Source of the DNA: Coniella vitis
Taxonomy: Eukaryota > Ascomycota > Sordariomycetes > Diaporthales > Schizoparmaceae
Length of the DNA: 64,000 bases
Assembly (NCBI GenBank): GCA_011317545.1
Contig: WUJK01000010.1
Coordinates: 124,001 to 188,000, forward strand
Direction: 5' to 3'
Of this stretch, positions 24,012-35,745 are shown piece after piece. The first letter of the stretch is position 1. The number at the start of each line of letters is the position of its first letter. The position numbers were made by a program, and so were the translations under genes. The notes beneath the pieces were generated by a model. The model made no database searches. It was given only the letters and a program-made list of their open reading frames with translations, and was not told the origin of the DNA.

Positions 24012-24596
24012 GTTTCGAACAGAGATTGAGGTGGAAAATATTGACCATTGCTTGAAAAGTACGTGTAATGAGTGGAAAGGCGTGCGTGCGTGGCTGTTGA
24101 AAAGCCCTGCTTTTACTACATTGGGGCGGTGTGCAAAGATCATGTATATAGGATTGATCCGAACGGCAAAGGTCGGCAGGAGGAATGGCCGTACACCTGT
24201 GAATATGATAATGAGATATGAAGTGTGTTCAATCATGTCAGTGGTTTGATACTCTCACTCACTCACTCACTCACTCACTCACTCACTCACTCACTCACTC
24301 ACTCACTCACTCACTCACTCACTCACTCACTCACTCACTCAAGACTAAGAGCGGTGAGTGAGCGAATGATATACTCAATGAATCTGGTTCCCTTCATTCA
24401 GCTGGAAGAACAACAACAACAACACCACCCAAGCTTGACCGCTGCTTCTCGCTTCTTCCCACAAAGAATAGACCAAAAATCTGCCTTCCATAACAAAACG
24501 CTTACCACGCACGCTTCATTGGGCTAAGCCTCAACATTGCCTCACTCAGCTAGCCATAACAGAAAAAGAAAAAAAAAGAAAACCAGCGTGTCAGCA
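23928..24596. other. Convergent 3-prime spacer between cutinase and sugar transporter
   Basis: This 669-bp spacer holds the terminators of two converging genes. It includes adjoining (TG)n and (GA)n tracts near 23966-24012 and a long (CACT)n microsatellite. No gene is supported. Confidence 0.7.
24254..24340. repeat. (CACT)n microsatellite, about 22 units
   Basis: An uninterrupted tetranucleotide array of about 87 bp, the longest perfect short tandem repeat in the window apart from homopolymers. It should be highly length-polymorphic. Confidence 0.97.
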
Positions 24597-26675
24597 TCAA
24601 CAACGAGAAACAAGACCCGCCGTCGTCGGCAGCAACTCAGCATCGCTCTTAACCGCGCTCTCACAATTCTTAGCCTCGCTGTCGCCTTGGAGGATGCTGT
24701 GTTGCCCGTCGCCAGCATCACCGACAACCACACCCACACTGCCCGTTCTCGTGCCTTGAATGACGTTCTCGAGATCGGGGACAGGAGAATGCTTGGTGCC
24801 TTCAAAGATGGCGTCGACCTCTTCGAGTGTCTTGCCTTTGGTTTCAACCCAGTAGTAGGCCTGGGATTTTGGCGCCCCGTGGTCAGACTTGATTCTTGTA
24901 GAGCAAGTAGAGGCGGAGGAGGTGTCATGTGTGAATGGGGAGAATCCGGCTGGATGAGGTACTTACAATCAGGACAAACACAATGACATCCCACGACGCA
25001 TTAATAATGTACATCTTCCATCCAATGTTTGCCAGGGCAATGTCCATGAGAAACACCAGCATCAACCTGGCCATCATGCACATCAGCCAACCCATCGTAG
25101 AGAGCCGTCGCAAAGGGATGGCAGGCAAGAGAGGAACAGGAAACTCACGCAAGAGCATTCAACGCCAACTGCGACACAGCCACGCCATTCGCGCGAATAG
25201 AGTAGTTGAGCACCTCGGGCGGGTACAAGTACAGCAACGGCGTCCACGCAATCGAGTAAAAGCCCTGGAACAAGAACATGACAGCAACATTACCGTACAC
25301 CAGACTCTGCGACGCGCCACCCGGGTTGTCGGCATACAACTTGGACAATCCACCGATAATGAACAGGCTGGCAATGAGCAGCGCCTGCGAGACGAGTGCG
25401 GTGGACTTGCGGCCCCATTTCGCGGCCAGGTGGGTGCCGAGGAGGCTGCATGCGAGGCACCAGACGTTGAGGACGACGTTCTGTTTTTGTTTGAAAGAAT
25501 ATAATATCGCAGCAGTCAGTGGTTGTTCGTCCTCAAACTCCCAGTCCAGGGGTGCTTTGCTTCAAGCACTCACGACGCATCACAGGAGCAACAACATACC
25601 GCCTTGAGCTGCTCCAGTGTATCCGTGATCCCCGCCGTATCGAGCTCAGAAGTCAAGTAGTAGCTCGCGATAATATTGCCCGCAATGCACGAAAACGGGC
25701 CCGGGCTCATGCCAATCAACAGCCTCTTGCGCGCCGTCGGCGTCCGCCAAATCTCGCGGATGCTCATCGTCTTGCCCTGCTTCTTTTCCCACTCGAGCGT
25801 GTCGATGATCTCCTGGTACACTGTCGCCACCACCGCCGCATCCCGTTGTTCCTCTGCTTGCCGGGCATCGATATCGACATCGTTCTTCCTCGTGCGGCTC
25901 GTCTTGTTGGTCTGCGCCACGACCACGCGCGCGGCCTCATAGTCCCCCTGGTACGCCAGCCACCGCGGCGACTCGGGGATAAACGGCAGCACGACGATGC
26001 AGAGAAGCGAAAAGACGCCTTGGAGCAGACTGGGCGTGCGCCATGCCCACGTGTCGAGCCACTGGCCGGTGCCCAGAGTCACGCCCGCAGCAATCAGGGC
26101 GCCGACATAGTAAAAGTCGTTGAGCAGGCCGACGCCCCACGCACGCCAGCGGCTAGGCAGCGTCTCGGAGAGGTAGACGCCGGCAGCGATGCCTGACACG
26201 GCGCTGCCGAAGCCGAGGATGACGCGGGCCACGACAAACATGGCAATGTTCTGGGCGGCGGTCTGCAGCAGCACGCCGACAAGGGTGAGCGCAGAGCCGC
26301 CGAGAATGGCTGGGCGGCGGCCATAGTAGTCGGCGAGGTAGCCCGTCACCAGGGGGCCCAGGATGCCGCCGATAAAGACCGAGGCCGTGTTGAGCCCTGT
26401 GGTGGCGGCATCGAGATCAAAGTAGTCCGTGTACGAGGGCAGGATGTTGAGGCCGTTGAGCATGGAGCCGTCGTAGCCTCCCGTCTGGCGTGCATGCCAT
26501 TCCGTCATGAGTCAGCTGTGCATTGGCCCAAGGAGAGGCTTGTGAGGTGAGGCCGGATCGAATCCCATACCGCAGATTGGACGATGGAGCAGAGCATCAG
26601 CAGCGCAGAGAGCGCGAGCGTGGACTCGGGCACCCACGCCGGCAACCATGTGCCCGTAGGCGATTTCTGGAGCAT
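24597..26675 (-). CDS. MFS sugar transporter (sugar porter family)
   Basis: Five exons, 26675..26571, 26484..25600, 25480..25149, 25066..24967 and 24860..24597, give 561 residues with all frames joining cleanly. Family signatures are present in order: GYDGSMLNGL in TM1, DYYGRRPAILGG between TM2 and TM3, an acidic-Ser loop YLSETLPSRWRAWG before TM5, PESPRWL after TM6, the central hydrophilic loop, and VETKGKTLEEVDAIF after TM12. Sugar porters of this class import hexoses or disaccharides at the plasma membrane, usually by proton symport. The substrate cannot be assigned. The start is the in-frame ATG 35 codons before the first intron; an upstream exon cannot be excluded. It converges on the cutinase gene, which suggests but does not prove a shared nutritional role. 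Confidence 0.92.
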
Positions 26676-27582
26676 CGTGGCTGTGACCAGAGGACCGACA
26701 GAGTGGCTCGAGTTGTCTGCATGTGTTTGGTGCCGCACTGCTGCCGCGTTCAGATGGTGGAGAAGTATATAAATGAATAAAAACAACAAAAGAATCCGCA
26801 GTCTTTCCACGCACAGCCGGCGAGGCAAGGATCAGTGCCGTTCTCGACGAGTGGATCTGCCCAATTTGTCGTTGCCGGAACTGCTATCAAAATAACTTTG
26901 TGGATGAATATGGGATTCGTTCAGACAAAACGAGTGAAGCACACAGAGTTCTGAGAGTATAGATAACGAGCGTCTCCGCATTTCAGGGCATGCAGGAGGA
27001 GTGGCAAGTCCAATGTAACGTCGCCGATCATGCTGCAGTCGAGACTAGGCAAAGATGGGCGTTGATAGCAGATCCGAGCCAGCCTATGTCCGTTACTACT
27101 CGAGGTTGACTGGGCGTGAATATGGACATGGACAGCGCCTGCACCCACCCGCACGTCAACACTCACGGCTTGTACTTTCCCAGGACCACCAAAAGGATCA
27201 CTTACTTGCTTGCCTGCTTGCCTGCTTGCCTGCTTGCCATACTTTGATGCTTGATTTGGCAGCACGAGACTGCAATCTGTAGCTATCGTCTGGCTTGCCA
27301 CATGCGCCGTCATTGTATCATTTGCCAGCACTTCTTCAAGACCTCAGTGATTCTCGAGATCTGTACCAGTATCACAAAGGCCGTTGATATTGGTTCGAAA
27401 CAGAATAAATCGCAAGAACTGGACCTCCATAGCCCTTGCCCAGGACATCAGATCCTCTGTGTTGCAGATGATTTGGTCGTCAGCAAGTGTGAACTCAGTC
27501 TCGACTCATTCCAACCTCCAACAATACATTTCCCCTCCGACTTGACTCTGGTCTTCTGGACAAGAGACCGACTCCCCACCTA
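26676..27582. other. Spacer between sugar transporter promoter and RGS-LOV 3-prime end
   Basis: This 907-bp spacer carries the promoter of the minus-strand transporter and the 3-prime region of the RGS-LOV gene. A short (GCTT/GCCT) array lies near 27207-27236. Nothing else was recognised. Confidence 0.6.
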
Positions 27583-30500
27583 TCATAACCCAATCATGGA
27601 CACAATCGAGCTCCCATCCGTAGCAGCACCGCCGCGCAGACTGGCCACTTCCTCGTCCCCCTCCCTCTCGGGCAGAATCGCCTCATGCGGCCAACTAGCA
27701 TAGCTCACACTCTCCGCGATCCTCCGCGCCGGCGCCGCCGAGCTCACAGAGCCGAGCCCTGGCAGCATCCCAGGCGTCATCAGCCCACCGATAATACCCT
27801 TACCGTTACCGTTACCACCACCGACACCGCCGGCGGCACTGCTGGGCACAGCAGCTTGCGCAGATGAAGACACCGATATCCCACCCACAACAGGCATCGT
27901 CTCGGGCTCTTCATCCACAAGCACCACCATCCACACACCCACCTCCCCGTCTTGTCCCAACAGCGGCGTGGCATGTATCCACCGACTGCGCCCAGCCGCC
28001 GCCAACGCGTGGTTTTGCCGCTGCTGCTGCTGCAGCTGCTGATGGGGCGACAGGCCCCGTTGCCTGGCTGCCGTTGCAGCTCCTGTACTGCCGTTGCCAC
28101 CAGCCGCAGATGGCAAGCTCCCCATCACCCACCGAATCTTGGCCGTGACGCTCTGCCCCTGATACATGGCCGCCTCAATCTGCTGCCTCATCCCCAGCGA
28201 CCCGCCAATGTGGTCCATCAGGTTGGACTGCACAATCTCCGGCGTCCGCAACGAGGGCGACGCAAAGAGGATGCGCAGGTGCGGCGCGGGCCGGACAAGC
28301 AGGTACCGATCATACACGCCGCCCAAGTGTCCGCCGCCCGTCATCTTGGTGCTGTCGAATCCGCTCGCTCCTCCTCCTCCTCCTCCTCCTCCTTCTCCTC
28401 CTCTTGCTCCTCCGTCAGTGGACCCTCTCTCACTTTCGCCGCCAACGCCGCCAAAGGTGAGTGTGGATGCCTCCGCTGCGGGAAGATTGGTGCTGCCTGC
28501 GTAGTCTTTGGCATGGGGATGCACACCCCCATTGGTAGCGCCGGCGTGGTCATGACGCTGTGCACCGCCCAAGTCCACTGTTGAGGCATTCTGGTGCATC
28601 GTCCCATTGTCGTCGCCAGGAACTGTGGAAGAAGCAGCAGCAGCACCAAGCCCACCCACAAGAACACCACTTTTACCTTCTCCTTGGACGCTCGCAATAT
28701 CAGTCGCATTGTCATCCTCGTACAGCGCATTCCCGCTGTCCGCAGGCAGCACCAACCGGCCTCTTTTCCACTTGACCTCGCCGGCCTGCCCCTGCGCAAT
28801 GCTGCTACCGCTCGGATGGCGCAGGCGCCCGCCATGCTGCCGAATGATTTCAAGCTCATAGTGGTTGAAGAGCTCGCTGAGGTCTTGCAGTCTGCTCTTA
28901 CTGCTGCTCGCTCCCAACCCCGTCGCGGTGGCCGTGTCGGGCGAGACGGGCTGCGACACGGTGTCCTTGCTGCTCTTGTCATCGCCCTTCTTGTTGAGCT
29001 TGCTCTTTGCCTCGCCGAGAAGCTCGTCCACGTCAAAATCCTCGCGCTCCATGTACGCACGCAGGTACTCGAAGCCGTAAAAGTCCTCGAGCAGGCCCGA
29101 GGTGTCCACCTGGGCGCCCAGGAAATAGCGCACTTTGCCCTTGGCGTCGAGCAGCGGCGTGATCATGAGCAGGTTCATGAAGGGCGACCCGTCGCGCCGG
29201 TAGTTGAGGATGGGCTCGTAGTGCTGCTCGCCGGCCGCGAGCTTGTCGCGGATGCGCCGCCGGCTGTGCGGGTTTGTGTGCGGCCCTTGGAGGAGGCGGC
29301 AGTTGCGGCCAATGAGGTATTTGTTCTAAGCATGCTGGTGTTTAGTAGTCCAGAAGGGCTATGGATGGGTTGAGTCGGGGTTTGGAGCACGTCAAAGGTG
29401 CAAGAAGACTTACCGAGTAGAGAGTCGTCTTGTTGAACTCTGGGGTGAGGAGTCAGTTTGCTGTGTGGCTTTCTTAAATGTAACAGAAGGACACAAGACG
29501 CGAAGATGAAACAGCATATATACTCACCATCTGACGCAAATACAATCGGACAATCATGGCGCGACGGATCAGACAGGCAAAACACCTCTGCCAGCCCCTC
29601 TGACATGCTATTCCCACGTGTTAGACACATCGACTCTGAAAGGAAAGAAGAGCACTTTCAGACCATAAACCTCACGAAAGAAAAAACGGGGTCCAAAAAG
29701 GAGAGACGGAGAAAAAAAAGAAAAAAAGAAAAAAGGACATACTCCCACAACTGAGCAGGCAAGCTCCCATTAATCCTCTTCCGTATACTCACCTCCACCG
29801 CCCGCATCCACACACTCGTGATCCACGCCGGCAGCGCCTCGTTGGCCAGCGCCTCAAAGGCCGCCTCCGCCTTGGCCCGCAACACTTCATTCTCCGTATT
29901 CGGCGCACAGCTCTTGCTAAACTCAAACAGTGCCGGGCCCGATGGCGCCGCGTTGGCATGTTGTTGTTGTGGTTGTGGCGGCGGCGGCGGTGGCCCCCCC
30001 AAGGCGTGCCCGCTCGCGCCATCCAAAGGCTTCAACGACGCCGCAACGGCATTCGCATACCCGATGGCAGCAAGCGCCTTGCGCGCTTCCAGGTAATACA
30101 GCAACAGCGGCACATAGTCGGGCCTGCTCTCGACCAGGAACGCCGAAAACCTGCTCAGCACTTTGAGATCGTCAAAGACGAGCCGCAGGTGTGTCGTCGA
30201 AAACAAGAGCAGCGCGCGGCGCTCCAGCGGAAACAGACGCCCCTGGGCCGCCGCCGCCGCTGCTGCCGCCGCGCCGCGCTCGCTGTCTGCTTGGGGCGGC
30301 GGCGCCACGAGGTCGAAGCCGTCGGGGTCGAACGAGGCGGGGGCGAGGGGCTCGAGGCCGCGTGCGTGGACGTCGCTCGAGGACTGGAGTGGTGGGATGT
30401 CTTTGGGGTCGAGTTGCGGGGGTGGCGGGCGGGACGATGGGCGCTGGGAGGCCCCAGAGCTGCGGTAGAGCCAAGGCGAATCGTCGAATTTGTTGTGGAG

Positions 30501-31076
30501 ATGCTGCTGCTGGTGCTGGTGCTGATGCTGATGATGGTGGTACTGGTGTTGATGACCTTCGCGGCCTGGGTGGGAAGCTGCTTCGCGATTCGAGCTCGTT
30601 GTTGTGTCTCTGTCGCGATCGCGGTCGCGGTCGCGGTCGCGGCCTCGGCCTCGATCTCTGCTATGCCGGGGGACATCTGGAGCTGGCGCAGCATCACTGC
30701 TGCTGCGATCACTTGCAAGTCAGTCGGTAGAAAAGCGACTGGCAACGTGCCCAGCTTTCCATGCCCTTCTTTCTCCCGTCTTTGGCCATTTTTCTTTTCC
30801 CTTTCCCTTCACCAATCATTCATAGCTTGATAAGTTTACGTACCTGTCGTCGGGCGAATCCTCCCGTGTCCTGCTAGTGGCACCATGTCGAGGATATTCT
30901 TTGCGCAGGACATTTTCCACGCCATGGCGTCCACCACCGCCGCCGCCGCCACCAGCAGCAGCACCACCACCACCTCTTGCTGCTCCGTCGCTGCCGCTGC
31001 GTCTCTCTCTGTTCTTCTCCTTGTCTTTCTCCTTGTCGCTCTTGAATAACTGGCCCAGTTTCTTCATCGCAGGCAT
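27583..31076 (-). CDS. RGS-LOV blue-light photoreceptor
   Basis: Five exons, 31076..30844, 30702..29743, 29607..29528, 29439..29414 and 29325..27583, give about 1,013 residues. A basic N-terminus (KKLGQLFKSDKEKDKEKNR) and His/Gln-rich linker precede an RGS-like helical domain at about 234-397. A LOV domain follows at about 398-505: FCLSDPSRHDCPIVFASDEF, then the flavin-adduct motif GRNCRLLQ with the reactive Cys at about 442, then FLGAQVD. After a Gly/Ser-rich linker a second, degenerate PAS-like segment (YLLVRPAPHLRILFASPSLR to WMVVLVDEE) lies at about 770-910. Known RGS-LOV proteins such as Botrytis BcLOV4 bind flavin and move to anionic membranes in blue light; RGS domains accelerate GTP hydrolysis by G-alpha. 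Function here is inferred from that. The exon 2 acceptor has in-frame alternatives (30711, 30699, 30696). Confidence 0.88.
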
Positions 31077-32447
31077 TGTCGGCTACTGAACAAGTTGACG
31101 GATCCCGGCGGGCGTCGTAGATTGGGATGGGGCCAGTCGAAATTGGTCAATCTTCTCTCCAGACTCGATCCAATAGGAGGATCCTCTGACCAATATGCAA
31201 AGAGGCAAATCGAATACGTCCAAGACGGGAGGGAGCTCTTTGGGTGTGGGTTCTGGTGAAAAGAGTTGGCAACACCCAACACACAATCACGAGAGCGGGC
31301 ATATATACCTCAGTGGATATCGCATACCGTGAGAGCGCTCATCAGGAACAGAAAATACTCCAGCGACAGTTGGGAATCAAGTCTGTGCTACGAGGCTATC
31401 ACCCTGGCATAGCAACAAAAAAGAGTATCAAGGTGTTGTAAGCTTGCTTGCGTAACCCCGGGTTGCATAGCTCGAGAACTTAGTGGCTGCCAATGACGTC
31501 TTTGGGAAGCCAAAGAGCAATGTCGAACTAATTTGGTGTGTGCCCGGCGCCGATGACAATCGAAAATTGGCGTTTGTTTGATGACTCGGATGCTCACTTT
31601 ACCGGATGCAGCGTGGTATGTGAGAGACTCTCCTCCCCTCGGCCCGCGCACGTTCGCGTCTAAAAGCAATGGTTGCGACTGGGGAGTGGGAAATGGAGAA
31701 TGCGATGGCTGGCTGGCTGGCGCTAATTTCACAACTGGAAACGAACACAACGGTCACCCTTGAAACTGGTCACCCAAGGCAAGTAGTTGGACGTGGACGG
31801 GGTTGCACATGATCAATCTGAAATTGGTGGAAATTGTTCTTCGGTTTGGATCAACCGTCGAAGATCGCAAGCTGGGGAAATGCATCGAGGTTGTGCAAGG
31901 GTGGGCTGCGTTCTCCCGAGAGACTGACGCTCCTTTTCCCGAAACAGAGACAACCTTGTGGTTTTGCTTTTTTGTCTTTTGCTGTGAGACATTTTCGTAA
32001 ATCTATTTCCGCAAGTACAGTGAGGTTCGCCAAAATCAGAAGCATCACAAGAATCGAGAGTATGGAGCTGCATCAACTTGACAGTCTTGGTGAATGTTTA
32101 GCAACACGCCAATTTCGCAACGTCAAGTGGAAAATCAACGTACAGAATGAGCACGTGCTTGCACAACACTGATGGCACAAACAGTCGTCAGAGGATTGAA
32201 CTCCCTCGCCACTCTCTCGCTTTGCCATTACCACCAGTGTCCAGCCGCCATGCAGCACCCACGATGCCAAAGCAAGCCGTAAACCTGAAGGTCCTTCACA
32301 TGCCTGCCCATATATGTTTGCAGACTACGTTTACCTGCCAAAAAGAACACTTGGACTGAAGGCTTGTCCGTCACCCTAGCGGCTGGTATTCTTGAGACGC
32401 CATTCAGTCGTGACACAAGCTACCAAATCCATCCTGGGGCTCCCCTG
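31077..32447. other. Spacer upstream of the RGS-LOV gene
   Basis: This 1.37-kb spacer contains the RGS-LOV promoter and leader on the minus strand and the 3-prime region of the Stb1-like gene. A TATATATA-like stretch lies near 31297-31306, about 225 bp upstream of the RGS-LOV ATG. No gene is supported. Confidence 0.6.
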
Positions 32448-33724
32448 TCACTTTTCTTCAAATGCCAACTTCTTGCTCGGACTTGCCAGAGGGGAGCCTG
32501 CAGGGCGAGACCCGTGCTCGATATTGCGCTCCCTCATGGCACGCTCTGCAGCCTCCCGAGCTGTGGGCGGCTGCTGATGCTTCCAGTGATGTCTCGTGTG
32601 CGCGCCGTGCTGTGTTTCGCGGAGAGAGCTGTTGTATCCCGGCTGGAAGTTGCCCGAAACCGGCACCGGTCCGCTATTTGTAGTGTCAACAAAGCCGTCG
32701 TCATCTGGGCCAAAGGGGCCGCTGTGAGCTCCGCCTGTCGAAACACCATCAAGTATACGTGCATCGTGCCGCTCAGCCGCCGGCGTCAACATGGCGCCAT
32801 CACTCAGACCAGATGTCGTTCTCTCCATGCTTCCTGTCTGCGGGCGGCGGACGTAGATGGGGCCGGAAATTGTCGAATTGGCGCCCTCGCCAAACCCGAC
32901 GAGGCTAGCAGAGCCGTCGTCGCTCAGGTTCTCCTCTTGCTCAAACTGGCCGCCACTGCGGTTCGTCATTGCGTCTTCGTCGACATCCATGTCTGTGTGC
33001 TCAGTGTGTGCGCCGCCCACGTAGCCACTAGTCGAGTCGAATTCGGTCTCGGGGCCATAATTGGTGGCAGAGCTCATCATGTCGATATCCTAGAGTGCAG
33101 TGGCAGCAATCGTTAGTGCTCATTTCTTCAGGGGTGGTAGCCTGTGCATCTCACACTCTCAGTCGCGGACGCGGTCCCGACCGTGGACACCTTGGTGACA
33201 GCAACGGGCTGGCCATTCGAGTCAAAGTATGCAGGGACGCCCAGAACGTGTGGTGCAACAGACTGCGTGGCATTGTGTGGAAACCCCGAAGAGGTCGGGG
33301 TTGTCTGCGGGCTGTTGGCGGCAATCAGGGAGCCAGCATTCGGAGGCGTGCGCAGTTGCGAGACCGAGGAGAGGCCTGCGAGGCGGGAGATGCGGTCGGC
33401 GCGTTCAGCTTCCAGGCTGTTTTGCGAGGCATGTTGGTGGTGGCTGCCGCGGTGGCCGGTGAGCGGGAGGGCGTGGCCGCGATGGCCGTCCTTGATGGCA
33501 GTTGTGGATAGGGCAGAAAGAGAGGTTGTTGTCGATGTAGGAGTTCCCCTGTTGTCCACACACATCCAGGGACGGTCAGTATCGGTCTATGGGAAAAGCG
33601 AAAACGACGTCCACCAAGGCAGGATACGGATGGCAGGTCTCCACACTCACGGCATGTCCGAGGGAGTGTCTGGAGTAGAGGAGGGCTGCGGAAGGTTGAT
33701 GAGGGTGGGAGGAGCTGGGGCCAT
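32448..33724 (-). CDS. Putative Sin3-binding (Stb1-like) regulatory protein
   Basis: Three exons, 33724..33651, 33548..33155 and 33089..32448, with introns of 102 and 65 bp, give 369 residues. The start MAPAPPTLINLPQPSSTPDTPSDMP and the following Ser/Thr-rich region (SQLRTPPNAGSLIAAN, AYFDSNGQPV) recall fungal proteins annotated as putative Sin3-binding Stb1 proteins, which link Sin3 histone deacetylase to cell-cycle promoters in yeast. This assignment is from memory of the pattern and is tentative. The third exon is acidic and disordered (DMDVDEDAMTNRSGGQFEQEE) and ends with a basic helix-like AREAAERAMRERNIEHGS segment and SPSKKLAFEEK. No enzymatic motif is visible. The frames join at GTGAGT/CAG and GTGAGA/TAG sites. 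Confidence 0.75.
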
Positions 33725-34474
33725 GGTGAGAGCTTTTGTGATGGCCGTGGTTAGTCTGATTGGTGTAGTTGTTTGTTGCTTGTGACTTGTTGCTTTTGCT
33801 GCAAATGGTGCTGGACAGGGCAAGCCAGCACGTGTCTGGGAGTACGCTGATGGACCAAAGCGGCTGCTCTTGTACTGTCTGGCCAGCTTGTGTGGTGCTG
33901 AAAATGGATCGAGACAAGCTGGCAGTGATGGCTGTGGTGGTTGTAGTGGATTGGTGATGGCAGGAAAGCCCAAGTTGGTTCTTTTGTTGGGTGCTGAGAT
34001 TTGGGCAAAGAGTATATTGGCACTCTCAGCACTTGGCAGAAGTCTATCATTTGGGGGTGTCGGCGTGACACTACGCCATAATCGAGATCCACCCCCAAAA
34101 GATAGGGCAGCCAGCACGGGGGTGGACGCGACAGGGCATCAGGGTCTTGCAGCCCGCTGTGCTGCGAAGGCCATGACGTACGATCCCCGACCCCTGTTTG
34201 TCCACAGGCTCACATGCTCACATGCTCACAAGCTAAACAGCTCCCAGGCTGCCAAGCTCCACCCAAAGATGAACTGGGACGCGGGGTCAGCTACAGCTTT
34301 GATAAGGGTTTGATAAGGGTTGCGCAACCACGCAACCAAGCAGCTCTGATGGCAGTCAATCTGAATGCCCTCTCTTCTTGTAGAGTACATCAACTAACTC
34401 AGCAAAAATCTGAACGGTGGCCATTCTGATGCGCTTCTATACGCGAAGCTCCACACACTACCGATGCATTCGAC
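33725..34474. other. Spacer upstream of the Stb1-like gene
   Basis: This 750-bp spacer holds the Stb1-like promoter and the 3-prime region of the Dabb-domain gene. A short direct repeat GGTTTGATAAGG occurs near 34300-34320. No gene is supported. Confidence 0.6.
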
Positions 34475-34871
34475 TCAGAAAGTGCCCGGCGTGAAGTCGA
34501 TCACTTGCGTCTTGGCCACGATGCCCTCGAGCCCCGCCACAAAGGCCAGATGCGCCGGGTCCTTGTGGAGGTAATACTCGCGATCCTGCTCGCTCTCAAA
34601 CTCGCTGATGAAGGCATGGGTGATGCCTTCTTGCAGGCCTTCCGGGCTGTTGTCGCGGCCACCAATGCCCGTCTTGACGTAGGGCTTCTGCGTCTGCGGG
34701 TGGATGCACTGGTCTTTGAGGGCGAGCATCTTGTCGCAGACCTGAAGATGCATGTCAGTTGACTTGTGCGTCATGGGAACCACCGCGGACTAGACACGGG
34801 CTCACGGCTTGGATGTCGTCGACTGGAGCCAGCGGCTCAAACGAAAACAGGACGATATGCACGATGCCCAT
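34475..34871 (-). CDS. Dabb (dimeric alpha-beta barrel) stress-responsive protein
   Basis: Two exons, 34871..34806 and 34741..34475, with a 64-bp intron (GTGAGC donor, CAG acceptor), give 110 residues, the usual size of a single Dabb domain. The first strand reads MGIVHIVLFSFEPLAP; later blocks GITHAFISEFESEQDREYYL and DPAHLAFVAGLEGIVAKTQVIDF match the barrel pattern, including the conserved HPaHxxF-type turn. Family members include stress-induced plant and fungal proteins and some polyketide cyclases, such as olivetolic acid cyclase. No polyketide genes lie nearby, so a general stress or unknown role is more likely. The start is the ATG directly preceding the first beta strand. It is divergent from the next gene. 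Confidence 0.88.
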
Positions 34872-35745
34872 CTCGCTCGCACACGTCAAGGGGGATGTTG
34901 ATGCAGGGTGAATGCCAGTGTTGGTTGTTGCATGCAAAGAGATGCTGTCACTTGTTGCAAGTGTGAGTGGCAACAATTTTGGTTTGCAAGAGACAAAGCA
35001 AGATGGGTGTCGAGCCCCGCATGCTTATTCCGCATCCCCACGATCTCCGTACTATGTAAGTGTTACGACCGGGCTGTGATGACTGAATTGCAATGCAAAG
35101 CCCAACGCGCATTCCTCGGGTCTTTGGAGTGTTCTGCATTGGATACTGTGCACGAGGGCTGTGCTTGGGCGCGTTTGCCCTGATAGAGTCGAGCAGGCTG
35201 ATATCCAGGGCCGCAGCCAGGTGCAATTGCTGCCATGCAGTCTCACCAGATAATCAGATACATTTGTATTACGCACAGTTTTGGTGCGCATCACAGGTAT
35301 ATCTCTATCGCCGCGCTTACCGTTCCCTCAGCCGCACTCGACATCACTCGATAAGATTCTGACGGAAAGCCACTGCATGGCGATCAAACCGGACAAGTCG
35401 CAAAGGTTCAACCTGCAACCATGAAAATGCGGTTGCCTGCGCCATCCGCCCGTCAGATTGGATGGGGCCCCCTTTCAGCTTCGTCTGACACTCTGTCAGC
35501 TGTGTCGCGACTTGGGCCTCTGCCTGTTGCTTGTTGGCTCGTTGTCAGGGAAGGATTCGCCAGCCACAAAAGAAGGCCAGCACGGACGATGCGTTCAAAT
35601 ACAAGGGCTGGTCCCTTGAGAGAAAGGGAGTCAATTCAGATTGCTATATAGTCGCCGAGTTGGAGAACCGAGCACACTTGAACTTCTCAGACATCACCGC
35701 TGGTATAAAAACTACACACTCAAGTAAACAAAATACACCACCACA
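34872..35745. promoter_or_regulatory. Divergent promoter region, Dabb gene and His/Gln-rich protein gene
   Basis: This 874-bp spacer separates two divergent start codons. One copy of the ACTATGTA motif lies near 35051. The clearest element is the TATA box of the plus-strand gene, listed separately. Confidence 0.6.
35704..35710 (+). promoter_or_regulatory. TATA box of the His/Gln-rich protein gene
   Basis: TATAAAA lies about 40 bp upstream of the ATG at 35746, which implies a very short 5-prime leader, here A/C-rich and ending CACCACAATGG. Confidence 0.6.
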
